Shown: positions 1 to 8,826, counted from the stretch's first letter. The stretch is 44,338 nt of DNA from Clostridia bacterium (GCA_017428085.1 JAFRRP010000067.1:1-44338); one strand, 5' to 3'. Translations and numbers: made by a program. The notes: generated by a model from the letters alone, not told the origin.

Positions 1-309
1 AAGAACGTCGTAGCCGCCGGCATCGCCGACCACTGCCAGGTGGAGCTGGCCTACGCCATCGGCGTGGCAAAGCCCGTTTCGGTACTGATCGACACCAACG
101 GCACCGGCAAATACCCCGACGGAAAGATCGCCGCCGCCGTGAACAAGGTGTTCGATCTCCGTCCCGCCGCCATCATTGACAAGCTGGACCTGAGAAAACC
201 GATCTACCATGATATCGCCGCCTACGGTCACGTGGGCAGGACCGATCTGGACCTGACCTGGGAAAAGACGGACAAGACCGACGCTCTGCTGGCCGCGCTT
301 CAGGGGTAA
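1..309 (+). CDS. metK: S-adenosylmethionine synthetase, C-terminal part (5' truncated by window edge)
   Basis: The reading frame is open from base 1 and encodes about 102 residues of the MetK C-terminal domain. It carries the recognisable stretches [29 protein letters not shown] and the end motif [17 protein letters not shown], where the GHFGR-like element of the family is GHVGR here. The enzyme makes S-adenosylmethionine from methionine and ATP in the cytoplasm, supplying the methyltransferases encoded further along (TrmD, RsmD). The N-terminal two domains lie outside the window. A strong terminator follows 11 bases after the stop, so this is the last gene of its transcript. Confidence 0.96.
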   Translation, partial: KNVVAAGIADHCQVELAYAIGVAKPVSVLIDTNGTGKYPDGKIAAAVNKVFDLRPAAIIDKLDLRKPIYHDIAAYGHVGRTDLDLTWEKTDKTDALLAALQG

Positions 310-320
310 ACAACGAAAAC

Positions 321-349
321 GAGCGGGCCGAAACGCCCGCTCTTATTTT
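321..349 (+). terminator. Rho-independent terminator of metK
   Basis: An 8-bp GC-rich perfect stem (GAGCGGGC/GCCCGCTC, arms 321-328 and 335-342) has a 6-base loop and is followed by TTATTTT. It sits just after the metK stop and before the convergent DUF378 gene. Confidence 0.9.
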
Positions 350-369
350 GTTCCGTCCGTTTCTCCGTC

Positions 370-585
370 TTACTGCTCCGGTTCACGCGCAAGGACTTCA
401 TTTTCTCTGAAAAGCAGAGAAATGCACCAGATCCCCGCCAAAGCAACGACCGTATAAATGATCCTGCTGATAATAGCGGACTGGCCGCCGAATATCCAAC
501 CGACGATATCAAACTGGAACAGCCCTATGGAGCCCCAGTTGAGCGCACCGATGATGACCAGCGACAGAGCGATTTTATCCAACAT
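370..585 (-). CDS. DUF378 family small membrane protein
   Basis: A 71-residue protein beginning MLDKIALSLVIIGALNWGSI. The ALNWG motif in the first hydrophobic helix and a second helix around residues 38-60 (IIYTVVALAGIWCISLLF) are typical of DUF378 proteins, which are two-helix inner-membrane proteins of unknown function. The ATG at 585 is chosen because GAAGGAG lies 9 bases upstream; an upstream TTG at 603 would contain the ribosome-binding site inside the coding region. It is monocistronic and convergent with metK. No function can be assigned. Confidence 0.85.
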   Translation of the reverse strand: MLDKIALSLVIIGALNWGSIGLFQFDIVGWIFGGQSAIISRIIYTVVALAGIWCISLLFRENEVLAREPEQ

Positions 586-678
586 CCGTTTCATCTCCTT
601 CAAAGTCAGTCTGTCGCTTCTATTATGCCACGAAACAACGGCGGTATACGCCGCGCCAATAAAAGGAAATCAAAAAAA

Positions 679-1815
679 ATGCAGTTACGATTTCAAAACC
701 ACCGGTTCCGCATCATGCTGGTGGGCGATCCCCATGAAAAGCCGGAAATCGAAAAACCGGAAGAAAAAGCAAAGCTCGACGATTATCTCCGTCTGCAGGA
801 GGCGGCGATAAAAGCGTTATCGCCGGATCTTGTGATACTGATGGGAGATAACGCGGGAGGCAGCTCTCCCGAGGAGCTGCGCGAGGTGCTGATGCGGATG
901 ACTGAGCCATACCGCGCCGCAAACGTTCCCTTTGCTTTTATTTTAGGCAACCACGACCTGGAATGGGACAAAGAATTCACCGACCTGCAGGAGCACTATG
1001 ACGTATACAGGACCGTTCCGGGCTGCCTGCTGACCGACCGGGATCAGGTGAACGGCTACGGTGATTATCATTTGACGGTAAAGCAAACCGACGGCGATCT
1101 CGACGCGCTGAACCTGTGGTTCATCTATTCCGGCAACCGCGCGGAACCGCAATATAACTCCACTTACGATTTTGTTAAAACGGAACAGATCGAATGGTAC
1201 AAAAACGCGGAACGCGCCCTGCGTGAAAAAAACGGCGGGCAGGTACCGGCGGTCCTGTTCCAGCACATCCCGGTGCCGGAGGAATTCCGGCTGTTGAGAA
1301 AACGCAGCGTGTTTTCCATGCTGGCCGACGGCGTTCAGGGGCAGGACCTGCGCAAGGGAACGTTCTATTCCGCGGACAGAAAAGCGGGAACCACGGGCTA
1401 CGTCGGCGAAGCGCCCTGCGCGCCGGACTACAACAACGGCCAGTTTGCCGCGTGGAAAGAGACCGGCGACGTGTTCGCGGCGTTTTTCGGCCACGACCAT
1501 ATGAACGACTTTGTTGGCATGACGGACGGGATCATTCTCGGCCAGTGCAAGACGGCAGGTTTCCGCGTTTACGGCGACGGATTGATGCAGGGCGTGCGGG
1601 TGCTTGACCTTGACGACCGACGGCCGCGCTGCCTTGAAACGCGGATGGTGCGTTACCGCGAGCTGGTGGGCAGCAATTGCCGGTCCATCAAAGGCCGCAA
1701 TAAAATGATCCCGGACCGTTGGAACGTAAAGATCGACGTGGCGCTGAAGGCGCTCCCGTTCGCCGCCGCCGCTGCGGCGCCGCTGCTCATCCATAAAATC
1801 ATAAAGAGAAAATGA
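679..1815 (+). CDS. Calcineurin-like metallophosphoesterase
   Basis: A 378-residue protein with the full metallophosphoesterase metal-ligand set in order: GDPHEK near residue 17 (in place of the usual GDxH), GDNAGG, GNHD(LEW), the single histidine of FQHIPVPEEF, and GHDHMNDF. It therefore probably hydrolyses a phosphoester using two divalent metals; the substrate is unknown. There is no signal peptide, but the C-terminus holds a short hydrophobic stretch (ALPFAAAAAAPLLI) followed by a basic end, which could tether it to the membrane. The ATG at 679 has AGGAAA just upstream; an in-frame ATG at 625 would add 18 basic residues and lacks a clear Shine-Dalgarno site. It overlaps the next gene by ATGA. 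Confidence 0.9.
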   Translation: MQLRFQNHRFRIMLVGDPHEKPEIEKPEEKAKLDDYLRLQEAAIKALSPDLVILMGDNAGGSSPEELREVLMRMTEPYRAANVPFAFILGNHDLEWDKEFTDLQEHYDVYRTVPGCLLTDRDQVNGYGDYHLTVKQTDGDLDALNLWFIYSGNRAEPQYNSTYDFVKTEQIEWYKNAERALREKNGGQVPAVLFQHIPVPEEFRLLRKRSVFSMLADGVQGQDLRKGTFYSADRKAGTTGYVGEAPCAPDYNNGQFAAWKETGDVFAAFFGHDHMNDFVGMTDGIILGQCKTAGFRVYGDGLMQGVRVLDLDDRRPRCLETRMVRYRELVGSNCRSIKGRNKMIPDRWNVKIDVALKALPFAAAAAAPLLIHKIIKRK

Positions 1816-2270
1816 GGAAACGAACCGATCAGCTCATCGAAGAGCTGAAAAAGGACAGCGGATCTTCCGCCGAAAGCAAGGAAGAAAAACCGGCCGCGGC
1901 CAAAGAAAAGCCGAGCGAAAAATACGTGACGGCAGGCCTTGCCGCGCTGGTAGCGCTCCTGCTGGCGTTTTTTCTGGGCATGCGCCTGATCGAAAGCCGT
2001 TCCGAACGACTGACGATCGAGCCGACTGTTTCGGCGGATATGACCGAACCGCCGCAGAAAGCGGCCCCGCAAAGCGACTGCATCAATATCAATACCGCCA
2101 CGCGAGACGAACTGATGGAGCTGGATGGGATCGGAGAAAAGAAGGCGCAGGCCATCATCGACTACCGGAACGAATACGGCCCGTTTACCGACATCGAGGA
2201 GATCACCGCCGTGGAGGGCATCGGCAGCGGGATCTTTGATAAAATCAAAGACGACATCTGCGTTTCATGA
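1812..2270 (+). CDS. ComEA-type helix-hairpin-helix protein
   Basis: 152 residues: a charged cytoplasmic N-terminus, one transmembrane helix (about residues 38-58, TAGLAALVALLLAFFLGM), a low-complexity linker and a C-terminal double helix-hairpin-helix domain starting CININTATRDELMELDGIG and ending in a second GIG. This is the layout of ComEA, the membrane-anchored double-stranded-DNA receptor of competence. The SLBB domain of longer ComEA proteins is absent, so it is a short form. It is translationally coupled (ATGA) to the upstream metallophosphoesterase. No other competence genes are in view, so a role in DNA uptake is inferred only from the family. Confidence 0.87.
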   Translation: MRKRTDQLIEELKKDSGSSAESKEEKPAAAKEKPSEKYVTAGLAALVALLLAFFLGMRLIESRSERLTIEPTVSADMTEPPQKAAPQSDCININTATRDELMELDGIGEKKAQAIIDYRNEYGPFTDIEEITAVEGIGSGIFDKIKDDICVS

Positions 2271-2286
2271 CAGCCGACGACAAAAC

Positions 2287-2327
2287 GCCCGCCGTTTCCC
2301 ATTGGAAAACGGCGGGCTGTATTATTT
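2287..2327. terminator. Terminator-like hairpin between convergent comEA-like and S41 genes
   Basis: An 11-bp inverted repeat (arms 2287-2297 and 2307-2317, GCCCGCCGTTT and its complement) has T-rich DNA on both flanks. It can serve both converging transcripts. Confidence 0.7.
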
Positions 2328-2334
2328 GAAAAAA

Positions 2335-3549
2335 TCATTTTTGCGTAAAAAACGCGTAGGCAGCCGCAAACTGGGCGTCGCCGTCAAAGCTGTCGCCGGG
2401 GATCTTGTTTTTATCGGCGTCCAGCATCTTGATCTCCGTATCCGGCGACACGCCGACGCCGTCATAGGGCTCGCTGAGATAGGGATAAATCTTCGCGACG
2501 GCCAGCATGACCGCGCCGCCGCTTTCCAGCTCATACAGCTCCGGGTACATCCCCTCGCCCGCGGTGGTCTCGCCGAACAGCTTCGCCTTGCCGAAATCCC
2601 GCAGGTCACAGGCCAGCAGCTCCGCCGCCCCGGCGGTACGGTCGTTGATCAGCACCGCGATGGACATGTTGAGCTGATTGCTGTCGGAAGAAAACAGCTT
2701 TACCGTGTCGCCGTTCGGATCCTTCGCCGTCGCGATGGCGCCGGTCCCTTCCGCCGCAAGCGGCACGATCCGGTCGATCACCGCCGCCGCGTTTTCGTAA
2801 TTGACGCCGGCGTTGTTGCGCACGTCGATGATCAGCGATTTGATCCCGTTGGCCGAAAAATCGTCCACAGCGGCGTCAAACAGCGACCTGGTATTGGGAT
2901 AAAACTCCGAAAAATGGATATAACCGACGCTGCCGACGGTCTTAACGGTACACGAACGCGCCGTATAGCCGTTTTTCAGCGTCACGCTGCTGCGTTCCTC
3001 CTTGCCGTCCACCGTTTTGACGGTGCCGACGGCGATGGTCTTTTTTTCCGAGCTGAGCAGCGCCGTGATCAGCGTTGCGGCGTTGCCCTTTGTAACGGCA
3101 GTATGGTCCACCGCATAAATCTGGTCGTTGACGGCAAAGCCGGCCTCCTGCGCGGGGGAACCCTCCGCCACGTCGCGGACCGAAAGGCAGCCCGTCGCGT
3201 CGTCATAAACGGCGGTGATGCCGGTGCCGGGAATACTGCCCGCCACCGTGCTTTCATACGCGTCGAGGTTGTCCTCCTGAATATAGAAGCACTGGTCGTT
3301 ATTCAGGCCCTGGATATATCCGGCCGCCAGCTCCTGCAGCACCTCGTCGCTGTCCGTCTCCCCGTAATAATGGGCGCGGATCAACTCGTCGATCTCCGAC
3401 AGCACGGCGTATTGCTGCGTGCGCTGCGGCAGATCGCGGATCATCTGATTATAGGAATCGGTGCAGACCGAAACGGTGATCGCTACAGAAAGCGCGGCGA
3501 CGATAAATGCCGCCGCGACCGCGATACCCAAAGGTATTTTTCTGGACAA
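2335..3549 (-). CDS. S41 (C-terminal processing) family protein with degenerate catalytic site
   Basis: A 404-residue protein with an N-terminal membrane anchor (residues 7-29), a helical N-domain, a PDZ domain (about 100-185) and an S41 peptidase core. It has the CtpA/CtpB layout, but the catalytic residues are gone. The segment equal to TASASE reads TAGAAE (serine to glycine), and the segment equal to GEKTFGKGxxQ reads GETTAGEGMYP (lysine to glutamate, glutamine to proline). The rest of the fold, including LIIDVRNNAG and the C-terminal GVSPDTEI strand, is intact. It is the last gene of ftsE-ftsX-M23-S41, 24 bases after the hydrolase, and starts at TTG with GGGAGG upstream. It is probably a non-proteolytic partner of the division hydrolase; that role is inference. 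Confidence 0.88.
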   Translation of the reverse strand: MSRKIPLGIAVAAAFIVAALSVAITVSVCTDSYNQMIRDLPQRTQQYAVLSEIDELIRAHYYGETDSDEVLQELAAGYIQGLNNDQCFYIQEDNLDAYESTVAGSIPGTGITAVYDDATGCLSVRDVAEGSPAQEAGFAVNDQIYAVDHTAVTKGNAATLITALLSSEKKTIAVGTVKTVDGKEERSSVTLKNGYTARSCTVKTVGSVGYIHFSEFYPNTRSLFDAAVDDFSANGIKSLIIDVRNNAGVNYENAAAVIDRIVPLAAEGTGAIATAKDPNGDTVKLFSSDSNQLNMSIAVLINDRTAGAAELLACDLRDFGKAKLFGETTAGEGMYPELYELESGGAVMLAVAKIYPYLSEPYDGVGVSPDTEIKMLDADKNKIPGDSFDGDAQFAAAYAFFTQK

Positions 3550-3573
3550 TTATTCTTTGCCTCCCACCATTTA

Positions 3574-4914
3574 TTACGGAGACGCATAATCTGTCGCATC
3601 GACACGCTCGCCGTTGATGCGCACCTCAAAATGGCAGTGCGCGCCGGTGGCGTAACCGGTGGAACCGGCGTATGCGATCACGTCGCCCTGATTGACGTAA
3701 TCTCCTTCGGAAACGTTCAATTCGGAATTGTGCGCATACAGCGTTACGATACCGCCGCCATGGTCGATGGCGACGTAATAGCCGTAGCCGCCGCTCATAT
3801 ACGACGCGATGATGACCGTACCGGCGGCGGAAGCCACGACTTCCTTGCCGTAGGTACCGCTCCAGCAGCAGGTATCCGTGCCGCCGTGCAGCTTATACAC
3901 GCCCGAGATCGGATCGTACCGGTAACCGTAGGAAGAAGAAATATACGCGTCGCTGTACTGCAGCGGCCAGATGAAGCCGCCGGGATTGACGACCACATTG
4001 GCGGATTTCGCCGCACGGGAATTGATCAAAGCATCGATCTCCCTCTCGATGGCGGCTTGCTCCTCTTCATATTCCTCGATCAGCTTTGCCGCCGCGTCGC
4101 TCTGCTTGTCCAGCTCGGCGATCTGCGCAAAAGCTTCATCTTTCAGGTTCTGCAGCTCGCCCTGCGAGGCTTCCAGCGTGGTTTTATCGGCTTCAATGCT
4201 CTGCTCGTTGGCATTCAGCGCGTCCACCTGCGTCTGGTGTTCCTGCTTTTTCACCTCAAGATCGGCGATCATGGCATTCAACTGGGCCATCATTTCATCG
4301 ATCTTCGCGATATCCTGATTCAGATCGTCAACGATCTTCTCGTCGCTTTTGGCGCGGCGCTGGGAGATCTCGATCATGATCAGATAGGTGGCGAAATCAT
4401 TGACGTCGTCACAGTCCAGCAGCAGCTCCAGATCGGACAGCGTGCCGTTGACGTAGATCTCGCAGAGGCGCTCCTTGAACTTTTTGAAGATCTCATCGAT
4501 CTCGTTCTGCAGCTCGGCGATCTCCAACTCGTTTTTGGTGATATCCTCGTTCAGCTTGGAGATATCCTTATCCAGATCGGCGATCTGCTTTTCGATCCCG
4601 GCCTTCTGGGTCTCCAGCGCGGCGATCTCATCCATCAGGATATCGATCTGGCTTTGATAATTGTCGATCTGCGAACCGAGCTCGGCGGCGTAATCCTCAA
4701 TGGGAGATTTGCTTTCCTTCAGTTCGTCGATCTTTTTCTGGTTCTCCTCGATCAGCGTGTTGAGGTCTTCCTTTTTCTGCTTCAGCTCATCCACCTTTTC
4801 CTGGTCCTCACTGGACAGATCGGACGCCGAAACGCCGCAGAACAGCACGCCGGAAAGCACAAGGACGAGGGACAGGGCCAAAGATAAGAACCGTTTGAAC
4901 GTATTATTTTTCAT
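3574..4914 (-). CDS. EnvC/PcsB-like coiled-coil M23 murein hydrolase or activator
   Basis: 446 residues: a signal peptide (MKNNTFKRFLSLALSLVLVL, cleaved near VSA-S), a very long coiled coil (about 30-310, rich in E/K/Q/L heptads) and a C-terminal M23 LytM domain. The zinc ligands are present: LHGGTD supplies His and Asp, and AHCHFEV supplies the HxH pair, so an active endopeptidase is expected. In EnvC/PcsB proteins the coiled coil binds the extracellular part of FtsX and the FtsEX ATPase cycle activates peptidoglycan cleavage at the septum. It overlaps the ftsX 3' end by 11 bases. The ATG at 4914 is preferred over an upstream in-frame start because it begins the signal peptide. Confidence 0.9.
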   Translation of the reverse strand: MKNNTFKRFLSLALSLVLVLSGVLFCGVSASDLSSEDQEKVDELKQKKEDLNTLIEENQKKIDELKESKSPIEDYAAELGSQIDNYQSQIDILMDEIAALETQKAGIEKQIADLDKDISKLNEDITKNELEIAELQNEIDEIFKKFKERLCEIYVNGTLSDLELLLDCDDVNDFATYLIMIEISQRRAKSDEKIVDDLNQDIAKIDEMMAQLNAMIADLEVKKQEHQTQVDALNANEQSIEADKTTLEASQGELQNLKDEAFAQIAELDKQSDAAAKLIEEYEEEQAAIEREIDALINSRAAKSANVVVNPGGFIWPLQYSDAYISSSYGYRYDPISGVYKLHGGTDTCCWSGTYGKEVVASAAGTVIIASYMSGGYGYYVAIDHGGGIVTLYAHNSELNVSEGDYVNQGDVIAYAGSTGYATGAHCHFEVRINGERVDATDYASP

Positions 4915-5824
4915 CCAGAACAACACTTCCCTGTTCTTTAAGATAGCGGCCGATGGAAAAGACGCTTCCGATGCCGCCGGTAACGATACTGACGATAACG
5001 AAGCCTGCCGCGATATAGGCGGCGTACTCCCAGAAATCCACGAGGGAGTTGCCCAACAGGCCGAAAATGGCAAGCAGCGAATCGCTGGCCAGGAAATAGA
5101 TCAGATACAGCACGCCGAAGCCCAGCGCGGCGGAAATAATGCCGATGGTAAGGCCCTCGATCAGGAACGGCCACCGGATAAACCAGTTCGTAGCGCCGAC
5201 CGCCTTCATGATGCTGATCTCCAGCTTACGGGAGAACATGGTGATCCTGACCGTGTTGGCGATAATGAAAAGCGATACCACGAACAGCAGCACGATGATG
5301 CATACGCTGACGTAGGAAACGGCGCGGCGCACCTTGGCAAGCTTTGTGGCAAGGTCGGTATTCTGCTGCACGCTCATCACGTGCTCGATGGACTGAAGCT
5401 GTGAAACAGTAGCGGCAAACTGCTCCATATCCCTTACCGTCAGGCGGAAACCGTCCGGCAGGAAGGAGTCGTCCGATTCGCTGAGCAGCGAGGCGTTGCT
5501 GCCGAGGGATTCCAGCACCTTGTTATAGGCCTCCGCCTTGGAGACAAATTCACAGGACTGGATATTCTCCATCTGGCCGATCTGCCGCTCCACGGATTTG
5601 ACCGCGGCGTCGTCGCTGCCAACGTCCACGAACACCATAATAATGTTCTGGTCCTCGATGTTCTGCAGCAGCGTATCCACGTTGAAGAAGATCAGCAGCG
5701 CGGATCCGATCATGACGAGGCACGACATCAGCACCGCGATGGAAGCGACGGACATCAGGCGGTTCGTACCGATATTTTTGATACCCTCATGCGTCAGGTA
5801 TCTGATATTTCTGCTTTTTTTCAT
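4904..5824 (-). CDS. ftsX: Cell division protein FtsX
   Basis: A 306-residue permease-like protein beginning MKKSRNIRYLTHEGIKNI. It has one N-terminal transmembrane helix, an extracellular domain of about 120 residues, and three C-terminal helices with the FtsX motif of the cytoplasmic turn (RKLEISIMKAVGATNWFIRWPF). With FtsE it forms the FtsEX complex that drives septal peptidoglycan hydrolysis. It lies 22 bases after ftsE and overlaps the M23 hydrolase gene, an order conserved in Firmicutes. The ATG at 5824 fits the usual FtsX length. Confidence 0.95.
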   Translation of the reverse strand: MKKSRNIRYLTHEGIKNIGTNRLMSVASIAVLMSCLVMIGSALLIFFNVDTLLQNIEDQNIIMVFVDVGSDDAAVKSVERQIGQMENIQSCEFVSKAEAYNKVLESLGSNASLLSESDDSFLPDGFRLTVRDMEQFAATVSQLQSIEHVMSVQQNTDLATKLAKVRRAVSYVSVCIIVLLFVVSLFIIANTVRITMFSRKLEISIMKAVGATNWFIRWPFLIEGLTIGIISAALGFGVLYLIYFLASDSLLAIFGLLGNSLVDFWEYAAYIAAGFVIVSIVTGGIGSVFSIGRYLKEQGSVVLDEK

Positions 5825-5846
5825 AGTGGCACCCCCGAATCCGCCG

Positions 5847-6713
5847 TCATTCGTCGGACTGCGCGCTTCTTGCGGCGGCGGCGAAGGAAATATCGCCCGT
5901 TTCGCGCGCTTCATCCGGCTGTTCCTGCGATCCGTAGGTCTGAAGGAACTGTTCGATCTCCTCGTCCTCCGAGGGGGCGTAATAATAACCGCTGGGCGCC
6001 GTTTTGATGGGCTCCTCCATGGCGGCTTCATCCGCGACGATATCCGGGTGGGCGGTATCGCTGACCACCGTGCCGTTGCGGATCGTGACGATCCTCTTAT
6101 TGTATTGCTGGATCAGGTCGACCTCGTGCGTCACCATGATGACGGTGGTCTTGTTGTTCTGGTTGATCTGGGTAAGCAGATCGACGATATCCCGGGACAT
6201 TTCCGGGTCGATATTGCCGGTGGGCTCGTCCGCGATGATGATATCGGCATGGTTGACGAGGGCTCTGGCCAGCGCCACGCGCTGCTGCTCGCCGCCGGAA
6301 AGCTCGTTGGGCAGGCATTTTGCCTTGACGCTTAAACCGACAAGGCTGAGGGCGTAGGGTACGCGGCGGGAGATCTCCTTCTGCTTCGCGCCGATCACGT
6401 GCATGGCGAACGCCACGTTCTCATAGACGGTTTTGGTGGGGATCAGACGGAAATCCTGAAACACGATGCCAAGCTTGCGCCTGTAATAGGGCACCTTGCG
6501 CGCTTTCAGCCCGTTCAGCTCAACGCCGTCGATCACGACTCTGCCGGAGGACGGCACTTCTTCGCGCATGATGATCTTCAGAAACGTACTTTTGCCCGCG
6601 CCGGAAGCGCCCACGATAAAGACGAACTCGCCGTCGTCGATATGCAGATCGACGTGGCTGAGCGCCCGCGTACCGTTGGAGTACGTTTTGGATAAGTCGA
6701 TAAAATCTATCAT
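5847..6713 (-). CDS. ftsE: Cell division ATP-binding protein FtsE with C-terminal extension
   Basis: A 288-residue ABC ATPase: Walker A GASGAGKST (about residue 36), Q-loop VFQDFRL, signature LSGGEQQRVALARAL, Walker B IIIADEPTGNID and H-loop VTHE. FtsE proteins are usually about 225-230 residues. This one carries about 60 extra, acidic, disordered-looking residues at the C-terminus (ending SFAAAARSAQSDE). It powers FtsX in the membrane complex. It is the first gene of the division operon. Confidence 0.94.
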   Translation of the reverse strand: MIDFIDLSKTYSNGTRALSHVDLHIDDGEFVFIVGASGAGKSTFLKIIMREEVPSSGRVVIDGVELNGLKARKVPYYRRKLGIVFQDFRLIPTKTVYENVAFAMHVIGAKQKEISRRVPYALSLVGLSVKAKCLPNELSGGEQQRVALARALVNHADIIIADEPTGNIDPEMSRDIVDLLTQINQNNKTTVIMVTHEVDLIQQYNKRIVTIRNGTVVSDTAHPDIVADEAAMEEPIKTAPSGYYYAPSEDEEIEQFLQTYGSQEQPDEARETGDISFAAAARSAQSDE

Positions 6714-6793
6714 AACATGAGGTCCTTACTGCAAAATAATATCTACATCATAATGATAATAGCTTAATTCTACATTAAAAGCCTTACGTGCGG

Positions 6794-7879
6794 TCAGTAC
6801 TTGATGGGAGAGGAATCCAGGTACTTTTTGACCATCAGCGCCACTTTGAAAACGATGGCGTCGTCAAACTCACGCAGGTCAAGCCCCGTCAGCTTGCGGA
6901 TCTTTTCCAGACGGTAGACCAGCGTATTTCTGTGGACGAACAGCTTACGGGATGTCTCCGACACGTTGAGGTTGTTTTCAAAGAACTTCTGGATGGTAAA
7001 CAGCGTTTCATGATCCAGCGAATCGATGGAACCGCGCTTGAACACTTCCTTCAGGAACATCTCGCACAGGGTGGAAGGCAGCTGATAGATCAGCCGGGCG
7101 ATGCCGAGGTTCTCGTAACTGACGATCACCTTTTCCGTATCGAATACCTTACCGACCTCCAGCGCGATCTGCGCCTCCTTGAAGGAACGGGCCAGGTCCT
7201 TGATGCCGCGCACGGACGTGCCGATGCCGATGACGGCGTGGTTGGCCACGTCGGAGCTGAGGGCGTCCACGATGGAACGCGCCAGCTTTTCCAGATCCTT
7301 GGAATCGATGGCGGCGGAGATATCCTTGACGATCGCCACGTCGCTTTCATTGATGTTGATGACGAAATCCTTGGTCTTGTCCGGGAACAGCGACTGGATG
7401 ATATCGAACATGGAGATATCCGAGGGATCCAGCAGACGGACAAGGAACACGACGCGGACGGAATCGTTGTTGAAATGCAGCTCGCGGGATTTCAGGTAGA
7501 TATCGCCGGGCAGAATGTTATCCAACAGCACGTTCTTGATGAAATTGCCTCTGTCGTATTTTTCATCATAATACTGCTTGATGCTGGAAAGAGAGATCGC
7601 GAGAATGCAGGCGTACTTATCCGCCAGCGCATCGTTTCCCTCCACGAATACGGTGAATTCCGGCTGCATGGGCGAACCGAAAGCCCTGTATGTATTTCCG
7701 TTGATGATAACGGACGCGTTGACGGAAAACGGCTCCGTCATGCCGGTGGCGACCACATCGCCGACACGGCTGAGCTCCGTGCAGGATACGATGGTACCGG
7801 TGTCGTCCATCACGCCGATGGTCCTGCCGACCGCATCCTTCATCTGATGGATCACGCTCTGAAAAAGACGATTAGACAT
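6794..7879 (-). CDS. CdaR/PucR-family transcriptional regulator
   Basis: 361 residues. An N-terminal CdaR-like sugar-acid-sensing region (MSNRLFQSVIHQMKDAVGRT, with GxVxxS-like strands) is followed by the GGDEF-like PucR middle domain and the C-terminal PucR helix-turn-helix (FFENNLNVSETSRKLFVHRNTLVYRLEKI). Members such as CdaR regulate sugar diacid or purine catabolism; no such pathway genes are adjacent here, so the target is unknown. The ATG at 7879 has AAAGGAAGG upstream; a longer reading frame to 7921 would start near the predicted promoter and is not favoured. Confidence 0.85.
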   Translation of the reverse strand: MSNRLFQSVIHQMKDAVGRTIGVMDDTGTIVSCTELSRVGDVVATGMTEPFSVNASVIINGNTYRAFGSPMQPEFTVFVEGNDALADKYACILAISLSSIKQYYDEKYDRGNFIKNVLLDNILPGDIYLKSRELHFNNDSVRVVFLVRLLDPSDISMFDIIQSLFPDKTKDFVININESDVAIVKDISAAIDSKDLEKLARSIVDALSSDVANHAVIGIGTSVRGIKDLARSFKEAQIALEVGKVFDTEKVIVSYENLGIARLIYQLPSTLCEMFLKEVFKRGSIDSLDHETLFTIQKFFENNLNVSETSRKLFVHRNTLVYRLEKIRKLTGLDLREFDDAIVFKVALMVKKYLDSSPIKY

Positions 7880-7932
7880 CAAAATCCTTCCTTTCAAATG
7901 GTTTGGACAAAATAACCACACTCCAACAAAGT

Positions 7933-7961
7933 ATCATACACTTTTTTATCGGAAAAAGCAA
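7933..7961 (-). promoter_or_regulatory. Sigma-A-type promoter of the CdaR-family gene
   Basis: On the minus strand TTGCTT (7956-7961) is separated by 17 bases from TATGAT (7933-7938), about 55 bases upstream of the chosen ATG. Confidence 0.6.
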
Positions 7962-8023
7962 GCCCTTTCATGAAAATTTACAAATAATTTGTGTTATTTT
8001 TATTCAAAACGGTCATAACAACC

Positions 8024-8090
8024 ACAAAAAAAAACAAAAAATACACAACGGAACAACTTGTTTTTTGGCAAATCGGCCGTTGTGTATTTT
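8024..8090 (-). terminator. Rho-independent terminator of the rsmD-to-rsuA operon
   Basis: A perfect 14-bp inverted repeat (8038-8051 with 8077-8090, core ACACAACGG/CCGTTGTGT) with a 25-base loop lies just after the rsuA-like stop. Read on the minus strand it is followed by a long T-run interrupted once by G. The loop is unusually long for a terminator. Confidence 0.75.
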
Positions 8091-8103
8091 AACGAATAAC
8101 TGT

Positions 8104-8826
8104 TTATCCTTTTACGGAAGATACCTCTTCCGGGGTCAGTTCCCGCGCCTGTCCGGGCAACAGAGAAGGGTCCAGCGCCAATCCGCCGATACGGTTGCGG
8201 CGCAGTCGGACCAACGGCGCGCCGAGGGCGGCAAACATGATCTTCAGCTGATGGTATCGCCCCTCGCGGATCGTGACGGAATAGAGCCAGCGGTTTTCAT
8301 CCGGGTCGTAACGGTCCGGCTCGATCTCCGCCTTTTCAAAAACGGTATCGCCGACGGTCATACCGCCGCGGAAGCGCTCCGTTTCGGCGTCGGTGAGCGC
8401 CCGTTGCGTCCAGACGGTGTAATTCTTCGGAACGTGACGCCGCGGGGAAAGGATATCGTGGGCAAACGCCCCGTCGTCCGTAATGAGGACAAAGCCGGTG
8501 GTATCCTTATCCAGCCGACCGGCCGGGAATAATCCCGCCCGCCGCAGCGGCTCGGGCAAAAGATCGATCACGGTCTTTTCATTTTCGTCGCGGGAGGCGG
8601 AAACCACGCCGGCGGGCTTATTCATCATGATATACAGATGCTTTTTGTACCCGACGGCCTTTCCGCCGACGGCCACCGCGTCGCGGTCCGCGTCCACCGG
8701 CAGCTCCGCCTTATCGGCTTTTTCTCCGTTGACGGTCACCTGTCCGCCCCGCAGCAGCTTTTTTGCGTCCGTACGGGAAATATTCAGCTGTGAGGAAAGA
8801 AATTTGTCGATCCTGATTTTTTCCAT
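8104..8826 (-). CDS. RsuA/RluB/RluE-family pseudouridine synthase
   Basis: 240 residues: an N-terminal S4 RNA-binding domain (IRIDKFLSSQLNISRTDAKK) then the pseudouridine synthase domain with the catalytic aspartate in GRLDKDTTG. Length and motif arrangement resemble RsuA, which modifies U516 of 16S rRNA, but 23S-specific relatives cannot be excluded. An ATG at 8826 and a GTG four codons upstream (8838) are both possible; neither has a strong Shine-Dalgarno site, and the ATG fits family starts. It is the last gene before the terminator at 8024-8090. Confidence 0.88.
   Translation of the reverse strand: MEKIRIDKFLSSQLNISRTDAKKLLRGGQVTVNGEKADKAELPVDADRDAVAVGGKAVGYKKHLYIMMNKPAGVVSASRDENEKTVIDLLPEPLRRAGLFPAGRLDKDTTGFVLITDDGAFAHDILSPRRHVPKNYTVWTQRALTDAETERFRGGMTVGDTVFEKAEIEPDRYDPDENRWLYSVTIREGRYHQLKIMFAALGAPLVRLRRNRIGGLALDPSLLPGQARELTPEEVSSVKG

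Noticed and set aside
2125..4887. A 920-codon plus-strand open frame opposite the S41 and M23 genes
   Set aside because: It is antisense to two genes with clear family motifs, has arginine/histidine-rich shadow composition, and no ribosome-binding site of note.
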